Source of the DNA: Desulfobacteraceae bacterium RAAP-1
GTDB taxonomy: Bacteria; Desulfobacterota; Desulfobacteria; Desulfobacterales; Desulfatirhabdiaceae
Direction of reading: 5' to 3'
Assembly: GCA_001443525.1 (NCBI GenBank)
Contig: LKPX01000036.1
Span: 1 to 33,167 of the forward strand
Length of the DNA: 33,167 nucleotides
Part shown: piece after piece, positions 1 through 8,791 of the stretch
How positions within the stretch are numbered: the stretch's first letter is position 1
Layout: the number at the start of each line of letters is the position of its first letter
Translations under genes and position numbers: made by a program
Notes under the pieces: generated by a model
Databases searched by the model: none
Seen by the model: only the letters and a program-made list of their open reading frames with translations
Told to the model about the DNA's origin: nothing

Positions 1-109
1 TGCATCCTTCGTCATTGCAGCGTACGAAAAGTACGCTTCATTCCTCAGGATTTGCACGCCTTGCCTGCGAACATTTTACGAAGCCGTCCGAAATTCGACT
101 TTTTACGAA
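1..109 (-). repeat. Palindromic intergenic repeat, copy A (cut by window start)
   Basis: Read on the minus strand this copy begins with the terminal motif TTCGTAAAAAGTC (109 to 97). It continues through the same body as the copies at 28683-28821 and 33034-33167. The body includes the hairpin GCGTAC-TTTTC-GTACGC, whose loop sequence differs from the other copies while the stem is identical. The element ends off the window. Its terminus lies 4 bp from the trpG stop codon, so the element forms the immediate 3' flank of the trp mRNA. There is no coding capacity. It looks like a small non-autonomous (MITE-like) or REP-like element; no transposase is visible in the window. Confidence 0.85.
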
Positions 110-113
110 TGCA

Positions 114-695
114 TCAATTTTGGATGGTTCCGGTAAGTTTCAGAAAATTCCTCAGCAGGCGTTTTCCCACGGGCGTCATGATGGATTCCGGGTGAAACTG
201 AATGCCCTCCGTAAGGTGCGTTTTGTGACGAAGGCCCATGATTTCGCCGTCATCGGTTTCAGAGCTGATTTCAAGACAGTCCGGAAGCCCTTCCCGCGCT
301 ACGGCCAGTGAGTGGTAACGCATGGCCTGAAACGGCTGGCGTATGCCTTCATATAAGGTTTTGCCGTCGGCGTGAATGTCAGATGTCTTGCCGTGCATCA
401 GTTTTTTGGCGGAAACCACCCTGGCGCCAAATGCCATTCCGATGGCCTGGTGTCCCAGACATACGCCCAGAATGGGAATCTTGCCGGAGAAACGCTGGAT
501 AACGGCCAGTGATACGCCCGCTGAATCCGGTCTTCCCGGTCCCGGAGAAATGACGATGCCATCGGGATTCCAGGCGGCGATTTCTTCGACGGTAGCGGCG
601 TCGTTGCGCACAACCCGGACCGGACCGCCGATCTGTTCTAAATATTGCACCAGATTATAAGTGAAAGAATCATAGTTGTCTATCATGACGATCAT
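114..695 (-). CDS. trpG: Anthranilate synthase component II (glutamine amidotransferase)
   Basis: This subunit supplies ammonia from glutamine to TrpE for anthranilate synthesis, the first committed step of tryptophan synthesis in the cytoplasm. The 193-residue protein is a complete class I glutamine amidotransferase. It has the N-terminal IDNYDSFTYNL motif, the oxyanion region PGPGRP, the nucleophile Cys79 in GVCLGHQAIG, and the His168/Glu170 pair in QFHPES. The start codon overlaps the trpE stop (ATGA), which indicates translational coupling, and GGAGGG lies just upstream. Direct pairing with trpE behind a Trp attenuator favours trpG over pabA, although some organisms use one amidotransferase for both pathways. 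A repeat element follows 4 bp after the stop; any further trp genes lie outside the window. Confidence 0.95.
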   Translation of the reverse strand: MIVMIDNYDSFTYNLVQYLEQIGGPVRVVRNDAATVEEIAAWNPDGIVISPGPGRPDSAGVSLAVIQRFSGKIPILGVCLGHQAIGMAFGARVVSAKKLMHGKTSDIHADGKTLYEGIRQPFQAMRYHSLAVAREGLPDCLEISSETDDGEIMGLRHKTHLTEGIQFHPESIMTPVGKRLLRNFLKLTGTIQN

Positions 696-2194
696 TGGTT
701 TTTCCCTCCATCCGTGGATTCAGATATCAGTTGTAAGGCTTTTTGAATCGCTTTGGCCTTGTTGACGGTTTCAATCCGTTCACGTTCCGGATTGGAATCC
801 GCCACAATACCCGCGCCGGCCCGAACCGTCAGAAGGCCGTTTTCGATACATGCCGTGCGAATGGTGATGGCCAGATCCATATTACCTTCAAAGGATATAT
901 ATCCTACGGCGCCGCCGTACGCTCCCCGGGGTTCCTGTTCCAGTTCGGCGATGATTTCCATGGCCCTCACTTTGGGCGCCCCGCTCAAGGTTCCGGCAGG
1001 AAAGGTGGCTCTGAGCAAATCCCAGGCGTCCAGCCCTGATTTCAGGTCACAGGTAATGTTGGATACCAGGTGCATCACATGAGAATAACGTTCAACAACC
1101 ATCAGGTCCGTTACCTGTACGCTGCCGGTTTCAGCGACCCGTCCCAGATCATTGCGACCCAGGTCCACCAGCATGAGATGCTCGGCGCGCTCTTTTTCAT
1201 CGCCGAGCAGCTCATTGGCCATGGTGCGATCCTGTTGTTCATTTTTCCCCCGCGGCCGGGTGCCTGCGATGGGTCTGAGCGTGGCGATGCGATTTTCAAG
1301 ACGCACCATGGTTTCAGGGGATGAACCGATCAGCGTTTGACGTTTCATTCGCAGAAAATATAGATATGGAGATGGATTGATGTAGCGCTGAGCTCTATAG
1401 AGCGTCCACGGATCCGGCGGAGACGGGCAGGTGAATTGCTGCGACAGCACCGCCTGAATGATGTCTCCTGCCTGGATGTAATCCTTGATCTGCTGCACCT
1501 GATGGCGGTAGGTGTCATCCGGTTCCGAGGCGGTCAGGACGGATTTCGGCGTAGTATGGAGCGGATGGATTTCCGGCGTCGGTTCTTCAACAAGCCGGAT
1601 AATTCCCTGAAGTTTTTTAAGCGCAGCACGGTAGTGATCGGCAGGTGCAGCGGCATCGTCCAGAAATTCAATAGAGACGCCCAGAAGCGTGTGACGGATA
1701 TTGTCGAATATCATCAGTTGATCGGGCACCATCAATTCAGCAACAGGGGTGTTATCCGGCAGGCGGTTGGGAATTTTTTCAAAAAAAGATACCATTTCAT
1801 ATGAAAAGCATCCGACCAATCCCCCCCAGAATCGGGGGAGTCCAGGATATGCCGCGGGGCGATACGCATCCAGAAGCTGTTTTAACACAGCCAGTGGGTC
1901 GCCGTGATGCAAAATGGTATTGTGACGTTCAAGGCTTTGGATATCCACACGATCTCGATATACCTGAATCTGTGAATGTGCTGAAAATCCAAGGAAACTG
2001 TAACGCCCCCACCGTTCTCCGCCTTCAACACTTTCAAATAGAAACAAAGGTGTCTGGCGTTGACAGCATTTATGCAGCAGCGACACCGGCGTTTGTGTGT
2101 CGGCCAGAATTTCGACGCATAAAGGGATGACATTACAGCCTTTGGCCAGTTCAATGAACTGCTGTTCCGAGGGAAACTGACGAAGAATCATCAT
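692..2194 (-). CDS. trpE: Anthranilate synthase component I
   Basis: TrpE converts chorismate to anthranilate using ammonia from TrpG. The protein has 500 residues, normal for the family. The N-terminal regulatory part carries the Trp-binding pattern FLFES followed by a conserved Ser in GRYSFLGF, so feedback inhibition by tryptophan is expected. The C-terminal chorismate-binding half shows SSPETMVRLE, IAGTRPRG, the DLGRNDLGRV and FPAGTLSGAPKVRAM blocks, and GAGIVADSNPERE near the end. Two adjacent ATG codons are possible starts: AAAGGAG is 3 nt before the first (2194) and 6 nt before the second (2191), so the second may be the real one. The gene follows a leader region with attenuator structure (2194-2424). 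Confidence 0.96.
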   Translation of the reverse strand: MMILRQFPSEQQFIELAKGCNVIPLCVEILADTQTPVSLLHKCCQRQTPLFLFESVEGGERWGRYSFLGFSAHSQIQVYRDRVDIQSLERHNTILHHGDPLAVLKQLLDAYRPAAYPGLPRFWGGLVGCFSYEMVSFFEKIPNRLPDNTPVAELMVPDQLMIFDNIRHTLLGVSIEFLDDAAAPADHYRAALKKLQGIIRLVEEPTPEIHPLHTTPKSVLTASEPDDTYRHQVQQIKDYIQAGDIIQAVLSQQFTCPSPPDPWTLYRAQRYINPSPYLYFLRMKRQTLIGSSPETMVRLENRIATLRPIAGTRPRGKNEQQDRTMANELLGDEKERAEHLMLVDLGRNDLGRVAETGSVQVTDLMVVERYSHVMHLVSNITCDLKSGLDAWDLLRATFPAGTLSGAPKVRAMEIIAELEQEPRGAYGGAVGYISFEGNMDLAITIRTACIENGLLTVRAGAGIVADSNPERERIETVNKAKAIQKALQLISESTDGGKNQ

Positions 2195-2206
2195 TGACTC
2201 CTTTCA

Positions 2207-2244
2207 AAATAAAAAAGGGCCGTGAATTTTTCATCCACGGCCCC
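2207..2244 (-). terminator. Attenuator terminator upstream of trpE
   Basis: On the minus strand an 8-bp GC-rich stem, CACGGCCC with its complement GGGCCGTG (arms 2236-2243 and 2217-2224), is followed at once by six T residues. This is a textbook intrinsic terminator. It lies 13 nt before the trpE start and after the Trp-rich leader peptide, so it would stop transcription before trpE when tryptophan is plentiful. Confidence 0.88.
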
Positions 2245-2254
2245 TAAAAAACAA

Positions 2255-2288
2255 AGGATCGTGGGCTGTTGAGGCGGCCCGCGATCCT
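2255..2288 (-). promoter_or_regulatory. Leader hairpin of the trp attenuator
   Basis: Arms AGGATCGTGGGC and GCCCGCGATCCT form a 12-bp stem (one G-T pair) with a 10-nt loop, located between the leader peptide and the terminator hairpin. The loop side contains CGCCTC, which can pair over 6 bp with GAGGTG located just after the leader stop codon. This is one possible alternative fold. Which structure acts as antiterminator is inference; no energies were computed. Confidence 0.7.
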
Positions 2289-2321
2289 GATAATCATGAC
2301 GGCATACTTACAGGCACACCT

Positions 2322-2399
2322 CTAGTACTTGGCCTGCCAGCGCCACCATCCTGAACAAAACAATGAAAACATAGACAAGAGATTTTTTTCTGACTTCAT
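2322..2399 (-). CDS. trpL: trp operon leader peptide (25 aa)
   Basis: This is a short reading frame on the minus strand, about 130 nt before trpE. Its C-terminal part reads GWWRWQAKY: three Trp codons within four positions (TGG at 2348-2346, 2345-2343 and 2339-2337), five codons or fewer before the TAG stop at 2322-2324. The first ATG is at 2399, with an AGGGA-like site about 10 nt upstream. An in-frame internal ATG at 2372 would give a 16-residue version. Trp is rare, so WWRW in a peptide placed before a hairpin plus terminator is strong evidence for ribosome-mediated attenuation. A second possible frame across the same bases (starting ATGGTGGCG) lacks Trp codons. Confidence 0.85.
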   Translation of the reverse strand: MKSEKNLLSMFSLFCSGWWRWQAKY

Positions 2400-2484
2400 G
2401 ATGCATTTCCCTGTTTATTTTAATGCCTTGTTTATCTATAATCTATTTGTTTTTGTCAACATATTTTTAAGGAATTTTCTGCTC
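2400..2484. promoter_or_regulatory. Divergent promoter region trp / ispE
   Basis: This AT-rich gap separates the trp leader and ispE. For trp (minus strand) a perfect -35 TTGACA (2459-2454) is followed 17 nt later by GATAAA (2436-2431), placing the start near 2424 and giving a leader of about 230 nt. For ispE (plus strand) a perfect TATAAT lies at 2437-2442, but its -35 (TTTATT, 2414-2419) is weak. The two candidate promoters interleave, so polymerases may compete for them. No operator palindrome was recognised. Confidence 0.6.
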
Positions 2485-3321
2485 ATGAAAATTGTTTCAC
2501 CTGCTAAAGTCAATCTGTTCCTTCATGTTACGGGCAGGCGTCCGGATGGTTATCATACGATCCGGTCACTGATGTGCTGTGTGTCCTTATATGACAACCT
2601 TACGTTCGATTTTAGCGCGCCGGAAATTACCGTTGCCTGTAATCATCCTGACGTGCCTGAAAATGAAAGCAATATCGCATACCGTGCAGCCAGATGTTTC
2701 CTGGATGCTTTGCACCAGAACGGCGGGGTTGCCATCACCATTCAAAAACACATTCCCGTTGCAGCAGGGCTTGGCGGCGGCAGCAGCAATGCGGCGACTG
2801 TGCTGCTGGAAATGAATGCCAGATGGGGATATCCATTTTCAATGGCTCAGTTGAAGCACTTGGGGTTGAGTCTGGGGGCGGATGTACCGTTTTTTATTTT
2901 CAGAAAACCCGCCTTGGCTTCAGGGATCGGAGAACATCTCGATTTATGGAATGATATGCGTCCCTACAGACTGGTGTTGGTACATCCGCGAATTCATATT
3001 TGCACTGCGGATGTCTATAAAAATCTGAATTTGGGATTGACAAAATGTGAACAAAAGCATAAAAGTTCTCCTTTGAATATAGGGTTTAATCCATGTCGTC
3101 ATCTGTGTAATGACCTTGAAACTGTTACGGTTTTATGGCATCCCGAAATTGCGGAAATTAAAAACCGGCTGCTGAGCCATGGGGCGGCGGGAGCGTTGAT
3201 GTCCGGGAGCGGCCCAACGGTTTTTGGCATTTTCGAGGAAGCTGATGCAGCGAAAAATGCTTTCAGCGCGCTGAGTACGGATGGAAGCAGTGCATGTTTT
3301 TTAGTTCGGATACTGTTGTAG
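2485..3321 (+). CDS. ispE: 4-diphosphocytidyl-2-C-methyl-D-erythritol kinase
   Basis: IspE phosphorylates CDP-ME with ATP in the non-mevalonate isoprenoid pathway. The 278-residue protein is a GHMP kinase. It shows PAKVNLFLHV at the N-terminus, the ATP loop PVAAGLGGGSSNAA (about residues 91-104), the catalytic Asp in SLGADVPFF (about 133) and the C-terminal motif GSGPTVFG. An in-frame extension reaches back to 2329, but homology begins at MKIVSPAKVN. AAGGA at 2469-2473 precedes this ATG, and the extension would overlap the trp leader, so 2485 is chosen. Gene order ispE, tRNA-Gln, prs, rplY, pth is common in related bacteria. The C-terminal part is slightly divergent, with an insertion rich in Lys and Asn around residues 185-200. 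Confidence 0.95.
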   Translation: MKIVSPAKVNLFLHVTGRRPDGYHTIRSLMCCVSLYDNLTFDFSAPEITVACNHPDVPENESNIAYRAARCFLDALHQNGGVAITIQKHIPVAAGLGGGSSNAATVLLEMNARWGYPFSMAQLKHLGLSLGADVPFFIFRKPALASGIGEHLDLWNDMRPYRLVLVHPRIHICTADVYKNLNLGLTKCEQKHKSSPLNIGFNPCRHLCNDLETVTVLWHPEIAEIKNRLLSHGAAGALMSGSGPTVFGIFEEADAAKNAFSALSTDGSSACFLVRILL

Positions 3322-3406
3322 TCCACAGAAAAAAGCTTTCAGGAAGAGCGGCGACTGGCCATACAGTGCATGCTGTCGCCGGATAGTTTAGGTAGTTTGG
3401 GCATAC

Positions 3407-3481
3407 TGGGGCGTCGTCAAGCGGCAAGACACAGGATTTTGGTTCCTGCATTCGGAGGTTCGAATCCTCCCGCCCCAGCCA
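3407..3481 (+). tRNA. tRNA-Gln (anticodon UUG)
   Basis: The acceptor stem TGGGGCG pairs with CGCCCCA, followed by G and an encoded CCA (3479-3481). The anticodon stem CAGGA/TCCTG holds the loop TTTTGGT, giving anticodon TTG. The T loop GGTTCGAATCC is canonical. The start with T1 and the whole plan match bacterial tRNA-Gln. It sits between ispE and prs and may be co-transcribed with them, because no strong promoter or terminator was seen around it. Confidence 0.97.
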
Positions 3482-3583
3482 CTGATTTCAGATGCACTGG
3501 TCTGAAGATTCAAGCGCATAACGCGCTGTGACATTTCATACAACCACTATACAGCACGGGAAGTATCAAACAGGAAAGGTTTC

Positions 3584-4537
3584 ATGAGCTGGTTTGCAAC
3601 AAATGGTCTGACGATTTTTTCAGGGAATTCCAACCCCGATCTGGCGCAGCAGATATGCAGCTATCTGGAAATGCCGATGGGAGGCGCGAAAGTCAAAACG
3701 TTCAGTGATGGCGAACTCCAGATTGAGATAGATGAAAATGTCCGTTCCAAGGATATTTTTGTTGTTCAGTCCACCAGCTCGCCGGTCAACGACCATCTGA
3801 TGGAACTGCTGTTGATGATTGACGCTTTTAAACGTTCTTCCGCTCGAAGGATCACCGCTGTCATTCCTTATTACGGATACGCCCGTCAGGACAAAAAAGT
3901 CGCTCCCAGGGTTCCTATCAGCGCCAAGCTGGTGGCGGATCTGCTCACGGTTGCCGGTGCGAACCGGGTTATCACGATGGATCTTCATGCCAGTCAGATT
4001 CAGGGTTTTTTCAGTATTCCTGTGGATAATCTTTTTGCAGCGCCGGTGATTCTGGAATACATTAAAAAAGATTTTTCGGGAGATCTTGTCATTGTATCGC
4101 CGGATGCCGGAGGCGTTGAAAGGGCCAGGGCATTCGCCAAGCGTTTGAACGCCAGCCTGGCCATTGTGGATAAACGGCGGGAAGCTCCCAACAAGGCTAA
4201 GGCCATGGCCTTGATCGGAGATGTTTCCGGGAAGATCGCCATCATTCTGGATGATATGGTGGATACCGCCGGTACTGTCACGGAAGCAGCATCGGTGATC
4301 ATGGAAAGAGGCGCCCAGGAAGTGCATGCATGTTGTTCTCATCCCGTCCTTTCCGGCCCTGCGATAGAGCGGATTGAATCTTCCGCCCTCAAAAGTTTTA
4401 TGGTTACCAATACCATTCCGTTAAAGAAAGATGCTGTCGCTTGTGAAAAAATCAAGGTTCTGAGCATTGCGCGTCTGGTGGGGGAGGCAATTATCCGAAG
4501 CCATCGGGGAGATTCCGTGACGTCTTTGTTCGTGTAA
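3584..4537 (+). CDS. prs: Ribose-phosphate pyrophosphokinase (PRPP synthetase)
   Basis: Prs makes PRPP from ribose 5-phosphate and ATP, feeding purine, pyrimidine, histidine, tryptophan and NAD synthesis. The 317-residue protein covers the whole family. It has [10 protein letters not shown] and [10 protein letters not shown] near the N-terminus, the flexible loop [11 protein letters not shown], the metal-binding [29 protein letters not shown], and the PRPP loop [11 protein letters not shown]. An AGGAAAGG site lies directly before the ATG. It is followed by rplY 109 bp downstream, an order widely conserved with pth. PRPP made here would also serve the neighbouring trp pathway, but that link is metabolic rather than regulatory as far as the sequence shows. 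Confidence 0.97.
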   Translation: MSWFATNGLTIFSGNSNPDLAQQICSYLEMPMGGAKVKTFSDGELQIEIDENVRSKDIFVVQSTSSPVNDHLMELLLMIDAFKRSSARRITAVIPYYGYARQDKKVAPRVPISAKLVADLLTVAGANRVITMDLHASQIQGFFSIPVDNLFAAPVILEYIKKDFSGDLVIVSPDAGGVERARAFAKRLNASLAIVDKRREAPNKAKAMALIGDVSGKIAIILDDMVDTAGTVTEAASVIMERGAQEVHACCSHPVLSGPAIERIESSALKSFMVTNTIPLKKDAVACEKIKVLSIARLVGEAIIRSHRGDSVTSLFV

Positions 4538-4646
4538 GAAAAAATGCCGCCTGTAACAGGGTGGCGTGATGATGATTTAATTTATAAATTAGACAGATGC
4601 TGTTCAATTTTGAGCAGAAATCGAGGTATAGCATAAGGAGGCTTTT

Positions 4647-5264
4647 TTGGAGATACTCGAACTGAATGCAACGCTGAGGACGTCCACAGGGAACAGCCCT
4701 TCAAGAGCGTTGCGCCGAGAAGGCAATATCCCTGCCGTCCTGTACGGCCCCGGCTCTGAATCTGTTTTGCTGTCGGTAGGAGCTGTAGATCTGGAACACG
4801 CTCTTAAAAAGGCTTCGGCGGGCCAGATCATTTTCAATATGGCGATTCAAAATGCCGGTTCCGGCGCCCGTACCGCCATGATTAAAGAATTGCAGATGCA
4901 TCCAATGTCCAGGAAGTTTCTGCATGTCGATTTTTATGAAATTTCAAAAGATCGTAAAATAACGGCTAATGTGCCGATCGTGGTTAAAGGCAAATGTAAA
5001 GGGATTGAGGATGGCGGCATGCTTCAGATCATTCAGCGTGAAGTTGAGGTCATGTGTCTGCCGTTTGAAATTCCTCAGTCTATTCCGATTGATATTACTG
5101 ATCTGGAAATTGGGGATTCCATTCATATCAAAGACCTGAAGGTTGCTGAAAATATTGAGCTGTCTGCTGAAGCCAATGAGACCATTTTAACCATTCTCAG
5201 CACCAAATCCGATGAAAAAACACCGGGTGAAGAGGTCGTTGAAGGTACCGCCAAAACCAAATAG
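4647..5264 (+). CDS. rplY: 50S ribosomal protein L25 (Ctc/TL5 type)
   Basis: This protein binds 5S rRNA in the large ribosomal subunit. The 205-residue length marks the long Ctc/TL5 form: an N-terminal L25 beta-barrel (ELNATLRTSTGNSPSRALRREGNIPAVLYGP) and a C-terminal beta domain with a charged tail. The start is a TTG at 4647, supported by AAGGAGG at 4635-4641 with 5 nt spacing and by homology beginning right there; no ATG is usefully placed. Position between prs and pth is the usual one for this gene. Confidence 0.95.
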   Translation: MEILELNATLRTSTGNSPSRALRREGNIPAVLYGPGSESVLLSVGAVDLEHALKKASAGQIIFNMAIQNAGSGARTAMIKELQMHPMSRKFLHVDFYEISKDRKITANVPIVVKGKCKGIEDGGMLQIIQREVEVMCLPFEIPQSIPIDITDLEIGDSIHIKDLKVAENIELSAEANETILTILSTKSDEKTPGEEVVEGTAKTK

Positions 5265-5323
5265 GGCAGGGCGTTGGGGAGCGATTTCGCTCAGAATGCA
5301 ATGGCCATGCGGTTTTCAGGATC

Positions 5324-5980
5324 ATGGATATTTCTGCAACAGTTCAGCTTGAAGCACTCCGGACGGAATGTGCGGAAAATAGATGCTTTCTGGTTGTGGG
5401 GCTTGGAAATCCGGGAGAGATGTATCTTCAGAGCAGGCACAACATCGGTTTCCAGGTTATTGACGATATTGCATGCGTTTATCGGATTCCGATGCGGCAG
5501 CCTCCGGTAAACATGCCGGAGGTTAACGCACGGATAGGTGAGGGTATCATTGAGGGCAGAAATGTCATACTGTCGCAGCCGATGGATTACATGAATCTGA
5601 GCGGGGGGCCTATATGCCGGATTTTAAAATGCACGGGTCTTTCAGTTAAGGATATGTTAGTTGTCCATGACGATATGGACTTATCATTTGGAAGAATCAA
5701 AATTAAATCGAAAGGAGGGAGCGGAGGGCACAATGGTGTTCAGTCGTTGATAGATGCTTTGGGCGGAGGCGATTTCAACCGTCTTCGCATTGGCATCGGG
5801 CGTCCCGACGAAAGTGTGAGTGTGGTGGATCATGTGCTGTCGTCTTTTACGCCGAAAGAACACGGTATGATGACACGCATCATTGGCCGGGCGCGGGAGG
5901 CTGTGGTAACTGTTCTCTGCAATGGTGCAGGAGCGGGGATGAACCGGTTTAATCAGACGTTAATCACGATTTCAAGTTAA
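5324..5980 (+). CDS. pth: Peptidyl-tRNA hydrolase
   Basis: Pth releases peptides from peptidyl-tRNA that drops off the ribosome. The core begins at [10 protein letters not shown] and contains the catalytic His in [24 protein letters not shown] and the [13 protein letters not shown] block. The 218-residue protein carries about 21 extra residues before the usual start. No ATG, GTG or TTG lies in frame between 5324 and the core, so this ATG is the only ordinary choice, with a weak AGGA site just upstream. It stops 20 bp before hppA. Confidence 0.93.
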   Translation: MDISATVQLEALRTECAENRCFLVVGLGNPGEMYLQSRHNIGFQVIDDIACVYRIPMRQPPVNMPEVNARIGEGIIEGRNVILSQPMDYMNLSGGPICRILKCTGLSVKDMLVVHDDMDLSFGRIKIKSKGGSGGHNGVQSLIDALGGGDFNRLRIGIGRPDESVSVVDHVLSSFTPKEHGMMTRIIGRAREAVVTVLCNGAGAGMNRFNQTLITISS

Positions 5981-6000
5981 ACAACAGATGGAGGGAAATA

Positions 6001-8019
6001 ATGGACTACGTACTGGCAAATATTCCATTAACGTGTATGCTGGTTGGTTTAGTGGGAGTCGTTTTTGCGATAGCGCTGGCTTCTATCGTTAAAAGCGCTC
6101 CGGCAGGTAATGAAAAGATGCAGGCCATTGCCAGCGCCATCAAAGAAGGCGCCATTGCATATCTGAATCGGCAGTTGAAAAGTATGTCTATCGTGGGTGC
6201 TATCATTTTTGTTGCCATTTTTGCCACACTGGGCTCAAAATCAGCCATGGGTTTTCTGATCGGTGCGGTGGCGTCCTTTATTGCCGGTTATGTTGGCATG
6301 AGAGTGTCCGTCATTGCCAATGTCAGAACCGCTGAAGCTGCCAAAAAAGGTCTGCCTGCAGGTCTTGCGCTTGCGTTCAAAGGCGGGTCTGTTACCGGTA
6401 TGATGGTTGCGGGTCTGGCGTTGACCTCCGTATCAGGTTATTTTTTCGTTACTCATGATGTGATGTCTCTGGTTGCGTTGGGATTTGGCGGCAGCCTGAT
6501 TTCCATTTTTGCCCGGTTGGGCGGCGGTATCTTCACCAAGGGCGCGGATGTTGGCGCAGACCTGGTGGGCAAGGTTGAAGCCGGGATTCCCGAAGACGAT
6601 CCCAGAAACCCTGCCGTTATCGCAGACAACGTCGGCGACAATGTTGGTGACTGCGCCGGTATGGCGGCTGACCTGTTTGAAACTTATGCGGTTACGGCTG
6701 TGGCAGCCATGTTGATCGGTCATCTGCTGTTCCCCAAAATTCCTATGGCTGAGGAGTTTCCGCTGATTCTGGGAGCGATTTCCATCATTGCCTCCATGAT
6801 CGCCATCTTTTTTGTCAGACTGGGCGCCAAAAGCGACTATATCATGGGTGCTCTGTACAAAGGAATGTTTGGCGCAGCCATTATTGCGGCGGTTGCTTTC
6901 TATTTCGCCTGCCATAAATTCATGGGCGATCTTGGAACCGTTTCCGCTCAGGCCATCTATGCTTCTACCCTGATTGGTCTTATTCTGACCGTTGTCATTG
7001 TCATCATCACCGAGTTTTATACGGGTAAATATGCGCCGGTCAAAGCCATCGCTGACGCTTCCGCTACAGGTCACGGCACCAATATCATCGCTGGTCTGGC
7101 TGTCAGCATGCAGGCGACTGCGGCTCCGGTTATCACGATATGTATCGCTATTTACGCAGCCTATCATTTTGCAGGTCTGTATGGCATTGCCATGGCGGCC
7201 ATGTCCATGCTGTCTATGACGGGTATGGTCATTGCTATTGATGCTTATGGCCCGATTACCGACAACGCCGGTGGAATCGCTGAAATGGCTGAAATGGACG
7301 AAAGCGTTCGTGCGGTCACCGACCCGCTGGATGCAGTTGGAAATACCACCAAAGCTGTTACCAAAGGCTATGCCATTGGCTCTGCCGGTCTGGCTGCTCT
7401 GGTGCTGTTTAATGCTTATGTCCAGGAATTCGCTCTTCATGCAGAAAAAGGTGCTGCCGCCATCCGGTTTGACCTTTCCGATGTTAATGTTGTTATTGGT
7501 CTTTTTATCGGTGGTCTCCTGCCGTATCTGTTTGCTTCCATTGCCATGAAAGCGGTAGGAAATGCCGGCGGCGCGGTTGTTGAAGAAGTCCGCAGACAGT
7601 TCCGCACCATTCCTGGAATTATGGAAGGTACTGGGAAACCTGATTACGGCGCATGCGTGGATATCGTTACCAAATTCGCACTGAAAGAGATGATTGTTCC
7701 TGCTCTGCTGCCGGTGGCGGCTCCGATTATCGTCGGACTTCTGCTGGGCAAAGTTGCTCTGGGTGGCCTTCTGATCGGCAGTATCGTTACCGGTCTGTTT
7801 GTGGCTATTTCCATGACCACAGGTGGAGCTGCTTGGGACAACGCCAAGAAATATATTGAAGACGGTCATCTGGGCGGTAAGGGCAGCGATGCTCATAAAG
7901 CTGCGGTTACCGGCGACACTGTCGGCGATCCGTACAAAGATACCGCTGGTCCGGCTGTCAACCCGATGATCAAGATTCTGAACGTTGTGGCGCTGCTGAT
8001 GGTTCCGTTCCTGATGTAG
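6001..8019 (+). CDS. hppA: Membrane-bound H+-translocating pyrophosphatase (K+-independent type)
   Basis: This integral membrane enzyme couples hydrolysis of pyrophosphate, released in biosynthesis, to ion pumping. The 672-residue protein has around 15-16 hydrophobic segments. The substrate site is at residues about 181-225 ([15 protein letters not shown], then [23 protein letters not shown]). The region [10 protein letters not shown] has Lys451 and Thr454. In this family Ala at the first position marks K+-dependent enzymes, whereas Lys/Thr mark K+-independent H+ pumps, so proton pumping without K+ need is predicted. GGAGG lies before the ATG. The gene follows pth by 20 bp and ends at a strong terminator. 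Confidence 0.96.
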   Translation: MDYVLANIPLTCMLVGLVGVVFAIALASIVKSAPAGNEKMQAIASAIKEGAIAYLNRQLKSMSIVGAIIFVAIFATLGSKSAMGFLIGAVASFIAGYVGMRVSVIANVRTAEAAKKGLPAGLALAFKGGSVTGMMVAGLALTSVSGYFFVTHDVMSLVALGFGGSLISIFARLGGGIFTKGADVGADLVGKVEAGIPEDDPRNPAVIADNVGDNVGDCAGMAADLFETYAVTAVAAMLIGHLLFPKIPMAEEFPLILGAISIIASMIAIFFVRLGAKSDYIMGALYKGMFGAAIIAAVAFYFACHKFMGDLGTVSAQAIYASTLIGLILTVVIVIITEFYTGKYAPVKAIADASATGHGTNIIAGLAVSMQATAAPVITICIAIYAAYHFAGLYGIAMAAMSMLSMTGMVIAIDAYGPITDNAGGIAEMAEMDESVRAVTDPLDAVGNTTKAVTKGYAIGSAGLAALVLFNAYVQEFALHAEKGAAAIRFDLSDVNVVIGLFIGGLLPYLFASIAMKAVGNAGGAVVEEVRRQFRTIPGIMEGTGKPDYGACVDIVTKFALKEMIVPALLPVAAPIIVGLLLGKVALGGLLIGSIVTGLFVAISMTTGGAAWDNAKKYIEDGHLGGKGSDAHKAAVTGDTVGDPYKDTAGPAVNPMIKILNVVALLMVPFLM

Positions 8020-8053
8020 TACAGCGTTTTTTAATCTGTTATTGTCGTAAATG

Positions 8054-8092
8054 AAAAAGGATTGACGCTTTCAATGGCGTCAGTCCTTTTTT
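8054..8092 (+). terminator. Intrinsic terminator after hppA
   Basis: AAAGGATTGACGC and GCGTCAGTCCTTT form a 13-position stem with one mismatch around a TTTCAATG-type loop, followed by a T run. It lies 35 bp after the hppA stop and closes the ispE-hppA transcription unit. Confidence 0.88.
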
Positions 8093-8217
8093 ATTGCTTG
8101 TTCAGGTGATCTGTGGTAGTTTACAGACAATATGGATATATCTTTGCTCCATAATTCAGCTTCCCTTTCCCACTTCTCAACTCCCCACATTCCGGTACAG
8201 TTTTTAGATGGTACGAT

Positions 8218-8778
8218 ATGAAAATAAATGATAAAAAAGATAAAATCAAAGCGGAGCCTTTAAAAATCTGTATTAAAAAATTCTGCATAGGTGATCTTGC
8301 CGTATATCCGGCTCATGGCGTCGGAAGGATAGAGGCTATCGAAAGTAAAGTAATCAACGGAGAAAGACATGACTTCTATATCATGAAGATTCTGGAAAAT
8401 GGTATGGTGATCATGATTCCTACATGGAATGTGCAGTCTGTAGGCCTCAGGGAAATTATTCAGGAGAATGAAATTCCTAAGATCTATGACATCATGAAAA
8501 ACCAGCGGGATTTTGCTCTGGAATCTCAGACCTGGAATCGCAGATATCGTGATTATATGGAAAAGATAAAAACAGGGTCTCTCTTTGATGTGGCCGAAGT
8601 TTTTCGTGATCTGTATCTGCTTAAGTTATCTAAGGATTTGTCTTTTGGCGAGCGTAAACTGTATGATACCGCGCAGATGCTGCTGCTGAAAGAGCTTTCT
8701 ACGTCCAGACATACCACTGAAGATATGATTTTGTCCGAAATAGAATCACTCTTTATTCAGGAAAGTGCTGCGGTGTGA
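8218..8778 (+). CDS. CarD/CdnL-family transcriptional regulator
   Basis: The protein has 186 residues. After a lysine-rich N-terminal tail, residues about 22-85 form the CarD/Mfd-RID-like domain that binds the RNA polymerase beta subunit (FCIGDLAVYPAHGVGRIEAIE, then MVIMIPTWNVQSVGLR). The rest is a helical DNA-binding-type domain (RDLYLLKLSKDLSFGERKLYDTAQMLLLKELS), typical of CarD proteins that stabilise open promoter complexes. No good ribosome-binding site is visible before the ATG. The start is the first in frame, and the divergent tail leaves it uncertain by about 15 residues. It overlaps or nearly abuts the next gene. Confidence 0.9.
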   Translation: MKINDKKDKIKAEPLKICIKKFCIGDLAVYPAHGVGRIEAIESKVINGERHDFYIMKILENGMVIMIPTWNVQSVGLREIIQENEIPKIYDIMKNQRDFALESQTWNRRYRDYMEKIKTGSLFDVAEVFRDLYLLKLSKDLSFGERKLYDTAQMLLLKELSTSRHTTEDMILSEIESLFIQESAAV

Positions 8779-8791
8779 TGTATCCGCCATC

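Noticed and set aside
3335-3385. GGCGAC...GTCGCC inverted repeat after ispE as a terminator
   Set aside because: The arms are only 6 bp and no T run follows; it may be a processing structure before tRNA-Gln but cannot be supported.
6433-7896. Long open frame (487 codons) on the minus strand opposite hppA
   Set aside because: It is the antisense shadow of a highly conserved membrane pyrophosphatase gene; its product is low-complexity, rich in Asn, Asp, Gly and His, with no recognisable domain and no ribosome-binding site.
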